DNA of 64,000 nt from Haemaphysalis longicornis (taxonomy: Eukaryota; Arthropoda; Arachnida; Ixodida; Ixodidae), in NCBI GenBank assembly GCA_013339765.2, contig CM023449.1, positions 41,678,528 to 41,742,527 of the forward strand, in the 5' to 3' direction. The notes beneath the pieces are model-generated. The model ran no database searches. It saw nothing but the letters and a program-made list of their open reading frames with translations, and was not told the DNA's origin. Shown here one piece after another: positions 23,194-33,841 of the stretch (position 1 is its first letter; every line of letters starts with the position of its first letter). The translations under genes and the position numbers were made by a program.

Positions 23194-23684
23194 AAGCGCG
23201 CGAACCGATGCATGCAGCAGCTAACCCTTCATACGCCACGCGGTGTTCCTCCACCCTTGCCTGGCAGCTCAACAATTTTGTCGACCACGGTAACGGGCTG
23301 GTTTCTTAGCGTCTCGGCTAAGAAACGCCACGACTATTCATATAGCGGTTTCCTCGTACCTGCTTCTACGTGTTCAAAAAATCTAGATTTGCTTACCTTG
23401 TAGGAGCGCTGGGAAACCGAGGAGGAGGAGAACCCTCGTGGAGGAGAACATCAGAAAACCGCAAACCGCTACATTTTTGTCATAGAGTTAATACTACTGA
23501 CTCATTTTTGTCAACAAGGCATCAAGTGGCGCCCTCTGTCGTCTTATTTAGCAACTGGAATGAAGAACATGTTTTATGTTGCCGCTAAACTTAACGAAAT
23601 AAGCTTACGTTAGGCGCGCCTTTTGAACGGGAGTGGTTTTTCCTGGGGTCTACAATATTGTTGATCTGCGGGTTAAAGCGTTAA

Positions 23685-24226
23685 AGGACAATTGCACTGA
23701 AAATTTCGACTTCTGGAAAACACTATTTCGGTATAGTCTGCCTAAAAAAAAGCAATATGCAAAATACAACAGCTGAAACACGCGCGTGGACGCCGCAAGC
23801 GGTGAGCAAAAATCGGCGATTTCGAAACCGAAATCGAAAAGAGCGCGGCCATTGAAGTGACGTTGCAGCCGTCCAGCGAGCGGCCGGACGGTCAGCAGCT
23901 CGGGAGCAAGCCTGCGCGCAAGCTCTACGCGCGCACAGGGCAGTAAATGGCTGAAGCGTTCGTAGCAGAGCTCGACCGGTTCTCCAGCTGCGTTGGATGG
24001 CCAGAGGAAGAAGCCCTCGTCGGCTGGAGAGACACAGGCGCATCATGGCTGTCTACGCGATCCGCCGACAGGTGCATCGTGGTCTGCGGCGGAGATTTTT
24101 CGAACGCTTCTGACTAATTAACGAGGCGTTTCACGGGGTTACTACTCGTGTCCCAGCGGATTTGTTAGCACTTACTACACATTAAAAATAAATATGTTCG
24201 AGGTGAAATTTGAGTCCAGTTGGCCT
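23685..24226. mobile_element. 542-bp TTAA-flanked MITE with ~26-bp imperfect TIRs
   Basis: Left end AGGACAATTGCACTGAAAAT and right end (complement) AGGCCAACTGGACTCAAATT match at about three-quarters. TTAA flanks both sides (23,681-23,684 and 24,227-24,230). The interior is GC-rich with no recognisable protein. It shares its left TTAA with the piggyBac element. Confidence 0.65.
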
Positions 24227-24230
24227 TTAA

Positions 24231-24766
24231 ATTACTGTCCCGATACGACTTCGTTACAATAGGGTTCGATTGCACAGTATTACAATAATATAGTTCACTG
24301 TAGTCCCGCAGAAGCGCGACTGGGCGCCGGCTGTCTGTGCCGACGCACCCGTCAGTCGCGCGGCGTCTCGACGGGTCCCTGCGACCCCTACCACTGCTTG
24401 TATGCGTTGTATAATAATCGAGCACGCAGGCAGTTGAGGGCGCTGTAAAAGAGGAATAAATGATAATGACGGTGACAACGCCGGCACTGGTGGACAGCAT
24501 AACGAAATACGGGCAGCCAAAGCCGCTGCTGAAGCGATAAAATCTGACCACTGAGACTGCCAGAACGCTAAGCATGGCGGGCATCAGAGTTACTTGATAT
24601 AGGAGTTGTGAAGCTCCCCATTGGCTCCATGCATCAAAAAGTGACCCTAGTATTGGTCCACCGTTTTGGATTTTAGGTACAGTGGCGCCATCTGTTGGTG
24701 ACAAAATAAACTATACAACGTGGTTCGCTTCTCGACGAACTGGGCGATAAAATGTATTTGGATACT

Positions 24767-24833
<67 letters not shown>

Positions 24834-25880
24834 GCGGGCTAAGAAGCCCAACGTTTGTATACGAGTGTTTTATATGCATTCGAACCAACAGTAGAAAAAA
24901 AATGCGACCGTATGGTCAGCGAGATGCTTCGTCGCTTCCGCGTTGTCGTCTGCTGCGCGTCATGTATACGTCTTCCGGCGGCAAGAAAAGACTTAAAAAT
25001 TCGCTTCGACGGCTTTAGGCACGTTTGAAAGGATTATTTTGAGCCACTTTATCAGCTACTGGATTAGTTTTGGTATGGATTGTGATGTAGGCCGGGCCGA
25101 CAAATGCAAATTTAGTACTTCATTTTAGACCTATGTTGCACCGGAGTGCCCGCACAAGCGCCAATCATTCGAGTCCGTTGCGCAGACGCAGAAACAATCG
25201 AAAAATAAAAACCCAAGTTAAGAAACCAATGAATAACTTAAAAAGATACAAAAATACACAATTACGCACATTTAAAATCAAATTTACGTTAAATTGTCTG
25301 TTTGAATAATTATCAAGTATTTTTTATAGTGCGTGTGGTAGCCGTGGTGCGCCACCATGCACACGATCCAAAACAGGGGGGTTCCAGGTGCGGGCCGTTT
25401 TTTGAGGCGGAGTTCCACTGCCTGCATCGAAGAGCTCTGGCTGGTACAGGGTAAAAGGCGTGTTCGAGAAACGCTACGTTGCGGGAGTCTGAATTCGGAG
25501 CAAGGCGTGAGCGTCTGGCCAAGCCTCAAGGTAGCAAGGAAGAGGGACAAGATGCTCGGGCGTTCCCAAGGGCCCACCACTAGCTCTCCCACTTCTCGCT
25601 CGAGATACACAACTGATTTAGGCTAAATGTGTACTCGAGAGCTCGAAAAAGGCATTTATAGACGCTGAAAAGCTGATATAGGCACGAACCCCAAAGTAGG
25701 CACATACATAGGCACAATCAGTGATTGCTTAAAGTGTTTCTGTTACCGTAGTTCATGCTTATGTAGTTCATGCATAGTGTGGCTGCCAATGGACCAAGAG
25801 CGCAATAGGGGTCGGCCGAGAACTCATGGCGAGATGAGCTCCGAAAATTTGGGGGAAAACACGGACTCAGCTAGCACTCG
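24231..25880. other. No supported gene
   Basis: Contains a poly(G) block (listed separately) and a Tigger-like end near 24,250-24,282 (GTTACAATAGGGTTCGATTG). A GC-moderate frame pair at 25,284-25,626 has no recognised domain. Confidence 0.35.
24769..24832 (+). repeat. Poly(G) tract, 64 nt with one A
   Basis: G from 24,769 to 24,832 interrupted once by A at 24,801. Poly-Gly and poly-Pro frames through it are artefacts. Such tracts form G-quadruplexes and are often wrong in length in assemblies. Confidence 0.9.
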
Positions 25881-25881
25881 A

Positions 25882-26010
25882 CAGGCGTGGCTGGAAATCT
25901 TTGGGAGAGGCTTTCGTCCTGCAGTAGACAAAAACAGGCTTATGGTGTGATGATGATGATGAATGAGGAGGAGGAGGAGGAGGAGGAGGAGGAAGAGGAG
26001 GAGGATGAGG
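25882..26010 (+). mobile_element. LINE 3' terminus (RTE/CR1-type) with (GAT)n(GGA)n tail
   Basis: The coding end reads GMAGNLWERLSSCSRQKQAY just before a (TGA)n and (GGA)n tail at 25,947-26,010. I recall the sequence GGAAATCTTTGGGAGAGGC, then TTCGTCCTGCAGTAGAC, then (GATGAT)n as the common 3' end of arthropod LINEs. Only the last ~60 bp of coding sequence remains. Confidence 0.6.
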
Positions 26011-26117
26011 AGTTCATGCTTATATGTCAAATAGGCTCGATGCCGACTAAAGAAAAAAAAAAGGTATTTCGTCTACTTGCTTTCCGAGGTTTTCTTGACG
26101 GCCAACCTTTATTTCTG

Positions 26118-26118
<1 letters not shown>

Positions 26119-26189
<71 letters not shown>
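26119..26189. repeat. (TA)n microsatellite
   Basis: About 35 TA units, uninterrupted. Confidence 0.97.
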
Positions 26190-26193
<4 letters not shown>

Positions 26194-27049
26194 CGGTTTT
26201 CGCCTTAAAATCCCGATCTGCGTGAGCTTCTTATTTCGATGCGGGAGGTTCATTAGGAAGCGCATGGCTGCCGAATCATGCAGAAAATAGTGCTACGCGC
26301 CCGACACGAACTTTGAGACAAGAGCAAAGGGAGCGAAGCGGGCGAGCGAGGTCCCGCCTGGCAACGTGGGCAGAGAGGCGACCTAGTACTAGCCCCCACA
26401 CCTCTAATATTTTTCCCGCGCCCAAAACTAAAGCTTGTCATCTCACTCAAAAGTTGGCGAGGTCGACTAATCAGAGACACCCGACGTCTCTAAAATAGCT
26501 CGAGGCGCACCACGGCCGAAGTACAACTTCTTGCGACGGGTTCACTGCGGAATCCCGCCTAATTAAAATAGAAAAAGAGCTAACCAAACATTTTCCTTTC
26601 CCGAGGGCATATCGTGGTCGGACTGAGAAGTTCAGTTCGTTATCCCCGCATGCTCAGAGCGGCAAGCCGTTCCCCCTCATTACGGTGCGCGCCCGGGCAA
26701 ATCTGCGGAGCTTACGTTCGGACTCAAGATTAGAGGTCATTTTGTACGGGAAAAGCGGGCTAGAAAGATGGAAGCAGAGGAAGAGAGCCTAAGTACGCGT
26801 GTTGTGCGCCCATACTGTTTCGTAGGCGCGCGTCGAACTACTTGGAGATTGTGCCAACTTTAGCAGCGCGCTCGTAGTTGCGAACCAATGGCGAGCAACC
26901 CGGCTGCACCTTGTGGTATTCTGAAAGAGCCACCCGCGTCTCAAGATACGAACGAATTTTCTAGGCGTTAAATTCATTAGTGTCGCGATGTGTTCTGGTG
27001 CTGTCGTTTGAGCTGAGCCTGCATTCGCGTGAGTACAAAGGGATGCCAC
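26190..27049. other. No supported gene
   Basis: Mixed-composition DNA with short frames only; no repeat partner found. Confidence 0.4.
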
Positions 27050-27540
27050 AAAAAGCTATGGTTGATTCCCCTGTCATAGGAGTCGGTAAAACACTAAAGT
27101 GAAATGTTTAGTGAGATCTGCAGCTGAGCATTATTTGCGGGTCGGCGGCTGTCTTGTGGGTGTGCTTGGCGAGTGACATCCTGCTGGCGGATTACTTGGG
27201 CAAATGTGTACTGGCGTCCATTTCCGTGACTGATATGACGTCAGTGAAATCTTGATGTATCCTTGGTGTATTTTGGTGTAATCTTGGTGTATCTCGGTGT
27301 ACTTAAACCCTATTGTGTTAAAATACCAAACCCGAAAACGAACAACCCTAAGTATAACGCACTCTTTTGTACTAAAGGTTGCTTCCCCGCAAGAAGACTC
27401 TGTGAGCAGGGGTGCACCTTTTACAGGCCGCTTGCTTCGTTGTACTGGCATTATTTCTGTGACGGGAATGACGTCAGTGAGATCTTGGTGTATCCAGGAA
27501 TAAAACACTTTCGTGTTAAAAGATGCACACAGTTTCGCGC
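27050..27540 (-). repeat. Dispersed repeat family Y, full copy
   Basis: The reverse complement aligns with 51,395-52,160 (which carries an insertion) and partly with 32,810-33,000. Shared words include TGACGTCATT, ACGCCAGTACAACGAAGCAAG, GGGTGCACCCCTG, CTTGCGGGGAAGCAACC and TTATACTTAGGGTTGTTCG. The far end shares AAAAAGCTATGGTTGATT-like sequence with 52,133-52,150. TGACGTCA-type words occur at both ends, so the element is partly palindromic. Class unknown. Confidence 0.75.
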
Positions 27541-27859
27541 CGTAGCGCCCTGATGTTTAACTGACAAATTCTGATTACGAAAAAAAAATACCGAACCCTT
27601 TTTCTAGAAAGAACAGGGACGCGCGCGAAGCTTGTTAAAATTCGATGTAAACCAAACTACAACTCAAAACTCCAAGCCAATCCTTGATCAAACCCAAACC
27701 CATCCTCAATCAACGCCAACCCAATTCCCTGACTTAACACAAACCAAGCCCCACCCAACCCAGAGCCTGAGCTTGACCCGATCTTAAAAGATAACCATAC
27801 CACAATACGCACAGACCAGATAAAAATCACACCTCATCACGATCCCCTCTTCCCACTCC
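27541..27859. other. C/A-rich low-complexity DNA
   Basis: 27,650-27,800 is dominated by loosely repeated CCAAACC/CCAACC words. No gene is supported. Confidence 0.4.
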
Positions 27860-28066
27860 CTGAGAGCTGTGGGAGAACCGGAAAGACCAGCGGCCATCTG
27901 GATGTACAGCAACTCCTGGCATTCAGAGCGAAGGCTCTCTGCTCATCTCATGGATTCCCACACTAGGGAACCACTCCCATTTCAGTAAGCTCGAAAATAA
28001 ACGTCTCTCTCCCTCCCCCTCCCTCCCTCACTCCCGTCCTCTCTCTCTCTCCTCCTCTCTCCTCTC
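27860..28066 (+). mobile_element. Retroelement 3' end with AATAAA and pyrimidine tail
   Basis: AAATAAACGTCTCTCTCCCTCC at 27,995 onward grades into a C/T microsatellite ending near 28,066, the same layout as LINE 3' ends at 29.78, 30.77 and 36.02 kb. Upstream coding remains too degraded to place. Confidence 0.45.
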
Positions 28067-28539
28067 TCCGTCGAGCGCGGCGCGCGCTGCGCGCGCGCTA
28101 GTATATAAGAGAGATAGTAGAGTATAGAGATAGATATTTTTTGTTTTTTCTCTTTTCTCTCTCTCTCGCTCATTAAATATTCACCTCATCACATACAGAT
28201 TCACTTTCGCTGGCGTGTACGCTGTCGCGCTGTAGTTCTAGGCAACTTTTAAATCAGCCGCTCATCTAAAGGCTTGCAGCGGCGCCTATTAACGGCATCG
28301 ACCGTGCCAACGGCGCTGGGGAAGACAGGGAATGAGTCTGCAGCGCGCCCCATTTCAAATTAGCCGCTCATCTCCCGGCGTGCAGTGCGGTAGCGTCCCT
28401 GGCAACGACCGCAGCGCAAACGTCACTGCAACGCTTTACATATGAATACGTGTCCGAACGGGCCCGTAGGTTAATCTGATAGACGTCGGCAAACCCAGCG
28501 AGGGACCCCCGATTAGAATCCTACACGGGAAAGCGTTTC

Positions 28540-28765
28540 GTTTTTAGGGGCGAAACCCCTGAGGGGCTCGGGATTTTGGCGTCTCCTGTCGTCGTCATAG
28601 GCGTTGTCTCATGTAGTCACGGTACTAAAACACCGGAAAACTCGGTTGCGCCTCCCGCTCGAACGTAACGCGTACTAAAAAAACACCGGGACACTCGCTT
28701 ACGCCTCGCACTGGAATGCTTCGTGCTTCGAAGACAAGACACTTACAGCAAAGCTGTTCACCTCT
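28540..28765 (+). repeat. Dispersed repeat with GGGGCGAAACCCC hairpin, copy 2
   Basis: Partner of the minus-strand copy at 4,190-4,412, aligning over ~220 bp. The segment just before it (28,460-28,530) has a weak tRNA-like look (GTAGGTTAATCTGATAGACG), but its B box is poor and I do not call it. Confidence 0.65.
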
Positions 28766-29360
<595 letters not shown>

Positions 29361-29553
29361 AAAGTAAAGTTGTCGTTGTACTTGATTGCTAGAGCGGATC
29401 TCAGCTTTGAAATTTCGTGTCAGTACTCCTTTAAGCGGGTGCATTAGCCCTTCTCACGCCCGATTCCTGGCCAATCCCCCACGTGGGTATGTGCCATGTC
29501 AGCGGCCAGGCAGCGCGCGCCCATCTCCCCCCGTTGCCAAGGAAGACGAGGAG
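29361..29553 (+). mobile_element. Older LINE 3' tail piece plus insertion target
   Basis: 29,464-29,512 carries CCTGGCCAATCCCCCACGTG, GGGTATGTGCCATGTCAGCGG, almost identical to 29,555-29,603. It is followed by a 37-bp segment (29,517-29,553) that is duplicated at 29,814-29,850. So an earlier retroelement fragment was hit by a second insertion next to it. Confidence 0.6.
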
Positions 29554-29813
29554 ATTCCTGGCCAATCCCCCACGTGGGTATGTGCCATGTCAGCGGGCAG
29601 GCAGCAACAGAACACCTACCAAACATCCAGAGAGTCCTGGGATTTAGCACTGTCCAGCTCGGACCTTTCGACACAGCGTGAGCTGCTAGAGAGAGCCAAG
29701 CTGGGAGCCTTTGCTACTGGAGTCCTGGAAATAGGACTTCACCCATAACTCTTTCCACATTCCCGTCTTCCTATTTTCAAATAAAGTTTACTCTCTCTCT
29801 CTCTCTCTCGCGG
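29554..29813 (+). mobile_element. 5'-truncated LINE copy, 260 bp, with exact 37-bp target-site duplication
   Basis: The 3' coding end reads ESWDLALSSSDLSTQRELLE, ending GLHP-stop at 29,748. Then follow AATAAAGTTTACTC and a CT tail to ~29,810. The same C-terminal pattern occurs at 36.2-36.7 kb (WEAALASSSLQDQLNLLERA). Exactly matching 37-bp copies lie directly outside both ends. Exact duplication plus 5' truncation plus tail is diagnostic of target-primed reverse transcription. Confidence 0.82.
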
Positions 29814-29850
29814 GCGCCCATCTCCCCCCGTTGCCAAGGAAGACGAGGAG

Positions 29851-30183
29851 CCCGCTCACCCGCAGCTGTTGCTATGTGGACGGACGGCGGTCGCCGGAAT
29901 TCAGGGTCGCTTATAAAGTGCATTCGCACTTAAAACGCAAACTTGGGCCTTCGGATGCGGAGTACAATTTTTTTATCAACACCAAATTGGCTGTTTTCCT
30001 AAAACTAGCGTTGACCTAGTGCGGATTTTGTTTATTTTGAGTTGGTTTAAACCTGGGATAGCTTAGTTGGTGTGGGTTTTGTCCTCACTTTTTCCCCCGA
30101 AATATGTTTTTTTATGTGCAGATTATACGAGACGAATTAACTGGGCGGTAGGGGGCTAGAGAAAGCAGCCAAGCCGTTGAAAC
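29851..30183. other. No supported gene
   Basis: Nothing recognised. Confidence 0.35.
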
Positions 30184-30800
30184 ATGGATTGTACACATGT
30201 ACACTCACTGAGAGCATCCCAGCTTGCTCGCTGCATAGAACATGCAGCGAGAAACCTGGGATGGGATGACGTGTCACGTCATTACGCCCGGCTACTGTCC
30301 ATTAATCCAAACTGCAAGTTCAAAATTCCACCAGGACTCTCCAAGCGGGGAGAAGCAATTCTACATCGCATGCGGTTGAATGTCGCATACACGCGCAACT
30401 TCCTCTTTAAGATGAAACGAACTGCATCGCCACTCTGCCCACACTGCGATGTGCGAGAAACACTCCAGTACCTGCTCTGTAAATGTGCTCGATTCAGTGC
30501 TCAAAGAGTGTCCCTCGCAGTGTCTTTGAGGCTGCCGCTTTCCGTGGAAATTGAACTAAAGGACGTTTTAGCACCGTGGGCATGTCCGAAACGAGCTTTA
30601 CGGGCTACAAACGCTCTGATAGAGTACCTCCCACACAGGTACCAGTCTCTGTAAATAATTCAAGGTCTCTGTGCGCATCACGTTCTTCAACATCGTCGCC
30701 ATCGTCTTCATCACGTCATAAAATGGCGTAGAAAGGCATTTTAGCCCCGCTAACATCACCATACTTCATTAAAGATCTCTCTCTGCTTCGCTCTCTCGCC
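30184..30800 (+). pseudogene. LINE C-terminal fragment with zinc-knuckle end and TC tail
   Basis: A 156-codon frame ends at 30,654. It contains RGEAILHRMRLNVAYTRNFL, then CPHC and DVRETLQYLLCKC, the LINE pol C-terminus (RL-x-R-x(n)-P-x-CPxC-x(n)-ET-x(2)-H/Y-x(3)-C). The final His of the knuckle is replaced by Tyr. A ~110-bp 3' UTR ends with ATTAAAGATCTCTCTCTGC at 30,768. 5'-truncated; reverse transcriptase and most of RNase H are missing. Confidence 0.8.
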
Positions 30801-30923
30801 TGCGCGCTGCTCGCTCGCGCTCTCGGCTCGCGCGTGCGCTGCCGCTCTGCTCTCGCGCGTCTCTCAGCTCTCCTCCTCTCTCTCGCTGCATCGCGCTCTC
30901 CTCCGCGACGACGCTCTCATCAG

Positions 30924-30943
30924 TCATCTATCTATCTATCATC

Positions 30944-31033
<90 letters not shown>

Positions 31034-31090
31034 TTAATCAATTTAATCCATTTAATCTATCTATTCTATCTATCTAATCTATCTATCTAT
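30924..31090 (+). repeat. (TATC)n microsatellite
   Basis: About 27 uninterrupted TATC units after a short broken start, then TTTAAT/TCTAAT variants to 31,090. Confidence 0.96.
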
Positions 31091-32750
31091 GTCACTGAGA
31101 GGCACAATTATGGAGCTTAAACCAGAGCACACGTAGCGCATAGCCCGAGACATCACAGAAGGAAGGATACAAATGGGCCGTACATTGCGTAAAGACGCGT
31201 AGGCGCCGTTCGGTCAGAACGAGGGAGACGTGCCCCAACGCGTCCTTTAGTGGCAACAGCGAAGATATGTTTGCGGAGACGGCCGAGGCCAGAGAGGAGG
31301 GAATGCGTGTTACCATTTACACGCACCGAAATTCGATCGGTGTCGCCAGCACGTCCGTCTCTAGAATAAAATTGCCGCTCCCCTGCTGCTCCCGCGCGAT
31401 AACGCTTACGGCTCATCGCCCTTCGTGGGTTTTGTTCACTGCTGGAAGCGAACGCGTGTCAGGCTCGCACTGCCAACCTTCGTCCCGGATGAACAGCGGA
31501 AGCACACCGTCCTTCGCCGCAGCGCGGAGAAAAGGGGAACTGAAGAACAACGATGTCTAGGTGGCCGTGTATGCACGAGCTGCTAGTTTTTGTAGCGTGA
31601 AGTGCACTCGCCGAGGTTGAGCAGTTTCGCGTGGCTCCTGGAGAGTCATGCTGCGCATGCGCGAGGAGCAGTGACGTCACACGGCGCACCGAACGTTGCT
31701 CGCTTCCCGGCGTCTCTCACGCACCCCACGCGCCCAGCGTCTTCGCTGACCTCCGTTCCGCACGTGGCGGCCCGGTGCACCAGATGATTATGCGAGGGGT
31801 GGCCGGGTGTGGAACCGATGGCTCGTGCGTCGCACCAACATCGGCGTGCGCTCGTGGAAGCACCTTAGCTCTGGGGCGATTGGTGACGCTGTGCCGGAGC
31901 CGCTTGATAACCATACATGTGTCACATAATGCGTATACCGTGTGTGTTGTCATTGAAGCAGCAGTGAGCATGATAATCAAGCTAATGCTAGACAACCAGG
32001 AAAGCTAATAATAACCAGCTGAACCTTAGCTCACGCTAAGTATATCTTGGAATAGCCTAGCTAAGCCACTGCTATTTTTTTTAAAGCTGGTAGTCTTTCT
32101 TGGGCTACTTCAACCCAGAAATTTTGGTTTCTCTGTATGGATGCTTGTCTCTCTGTCCGTGACTCGATTCAACCACCCGGCCAAAGTGAAACAAAGTCTG
32201 CGCAATAGTTTTATATACTCACAGCCAAACCTAAACGTCCAAGTCCGGTGTGAACGTTCGTACTTGCCAACATTGTTGAAGAAAAAGACATTACGCAAAT
32301 ATGAGAGAAAACGCTATACAAGGGATATTTACAGTGTTCTTTTATCAAAAAAATTATAGATGCTTGATTTTTGCGAAATGAAATACTCATCTACTGCCGA
32401 AAAAAATTCACACTGTCGCCTGCTGTCGCCCGCACCGCGTTAGCTTCTGGCGGCAATTAAAGAACCAAACGGCAACAGCAACGAAATGTTCCACTAGATA
32501 GGTTCCACGTTCCACTTGGAACACCTGGGGACTAGGGCAACGCGGTTCTATAAACGTTGAAGTAGGGCGCCTCGATTCAAGCGCGTCTCCGCCGTACGGC
32601 AGCGCTAGCATCGAGGCACCGACTTGGAGTAGTGGAACGCGGTAAATTTAAATTGATTTTAGCAAACTTTAGCGTGTTCACCTTCCGAGGAGCCCGACGC
32701 AAGAGGAACAACATGAGGGGTGAAGGGGAGAGTGAAGGGAGGCATTTGCT
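31091..32750. other. No supported gene
   Basis: 31,180-31,830 is moderately GC-rich with overlapping frames on both strands and no recognisable domain. 31,975-32,070 shares AACCAGCTGAACC/AGCTAAGCC-type words with 10,195-10,280. Confidence 0.35.
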
Positions 32751-32795
32751 TTGCAAATGTCGACAAAGGCTATTGTCTTTTGTCGACATTTGCAA
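32751..32795. repeat. Perfect 17-bp inverted repeat, 11-nt loop
   Basis: TTGCAAATGTCGACAAA (32,751-32,767) and its exact complement (32,779-32,795) form a hairpin right beside the family Y fragment. Confidence 0.92.
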
Positions 32796-32809
32796 CGAAA
32801 GGCGCAGAT

Positions 32810-33000
32810 ACGCGGTCAACTTTAACATCAAAGTGTTTTATTCCCGCATACACGAATATTTCGGTGACGTCATATCCGTCACGGAAGTGACGCCAGTACA
32901 ACGAAGCAAGTGGCCTGTAAAGGGTGCACCCCTGCACACAGGGTCTTCTTGCGGGGAAGCAACCCTTAGTAATAAAGAGTACATTATACTTAGGGTTGTT
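32810..33000 (+). repeat. Dispersed repeat family Y, partial copy
   Basis: Starts AACATCAAAGTGTTTTATTCC and runs through GTGACGCCAGTACAACGAAG and GGGGAAGCAACCCTTAGTA, then TTATACTTAGGGTTGTT, where the match ends. Corresponds to the right half of the copy at 27.05-27.54 kb. Confidence 0.72.
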
Positions 33001-33841
33001 ATACTTGTTATACTTAGAGAGGACGTGTACCAATTACCGGTCTCCTCCTCGTGCAGGACGAGGAAGAGACGGACGCTGCCGACGCATCTCAATACGTGCT
33101 TTACCGCGTAAGCATCACTTAAAGCCGGACGGTTTGTAATACGGCTGTGTTGTCAGCAGCGCACTCAGCCAAACTCTAGTTTTTTTCCCTACTTCCATCG
33201 CACCGTCGAATACAAAACCTCCCCTGCCCTATTGAAGACGTATCCTGCGCGTGAGAAATAAATAAAAAGACGAGAAAAACAGGCGCCATCACACGTGCTC
33301 TAAACCCTGTCGTGTTGCTGTCCGTGGGCGCTCGTTTATAATAATGCGCCCAACGCCGAAAAAGAAAAAAAATTTCGTCCGCGGGACCGCCTGCCGCTCG
33401 CTCGCTGCCGGCTCCAGGCCGTAGAAGGATGCATTAGTCAGCATAAACAATGAGCCAGACAAATTGAGCGGCACGACGGCTGCGGGCGCCGAAGGGGCCG
33501 ATTTCTCCGTTACTCTCGGTAGGCCGCTACCGGGCGCTGATTAACGACCCCGCGGGGCGGCCACCTCTACGCCGCGGAACACGTCCCCTCTGGGTGGGTG
33601 GTTGCTTGTTCGCTACACGGCGCCCGTCTTTTACGGCTCGATGCGGCGAACACGGTGTTTTGTTGCGGGATGCGTACGCACCGAGTACGTACGTACCGTT
33701 ACTGGCATAGCCGCGGGATTCTCATACACTGCGTGTTTTTGCCTCGGCAGAGGCGAGTTTAAAGCATCGATTCAACGGGACTTGCATTGAATCTTATCAA
33801 GTATGGGTACAGGTTAACCGTAGGCAATGCTTTTCTTTTAA
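33001..33841. other. No supported gene
   Basis: 33,480-33,720 is GC-rich (CGGGCGC-type) without a recognisable frame. Confidence 0.35.

Larger units (their letters stand above)
20754..23680 (-). mobile_element. Complete-length piggyBac element, 2.93 kb, TTAA-flanked
   Basis: TTAA occurs at both borders (20,750-20,753 and 23,681-23,684). The ends are inverted: CCCTTTAACTGGCA on the left and CGCTTTAACCCGCA read inward from the right. A subterminal copy of the right end lies inverted inside the left end (20,876-20,911, containing TTAACTGGCAGATCAACA). This terminal and subterminal repeat layout, TTAA specificity and the encoded transposase remnant together identify piggyBac. Transcription is on the minus strand. 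It is immediately followed on the right by another TTAA element at 23,685. Confidence 0.88.

Noticed and set aside
28460..28530. tRNA-like sequence before the 28.5-kb repeat
   Set aside because: The A-box region fits loosely, but CGATTAGAATCC is not an acceptable B box and no arm pairs.
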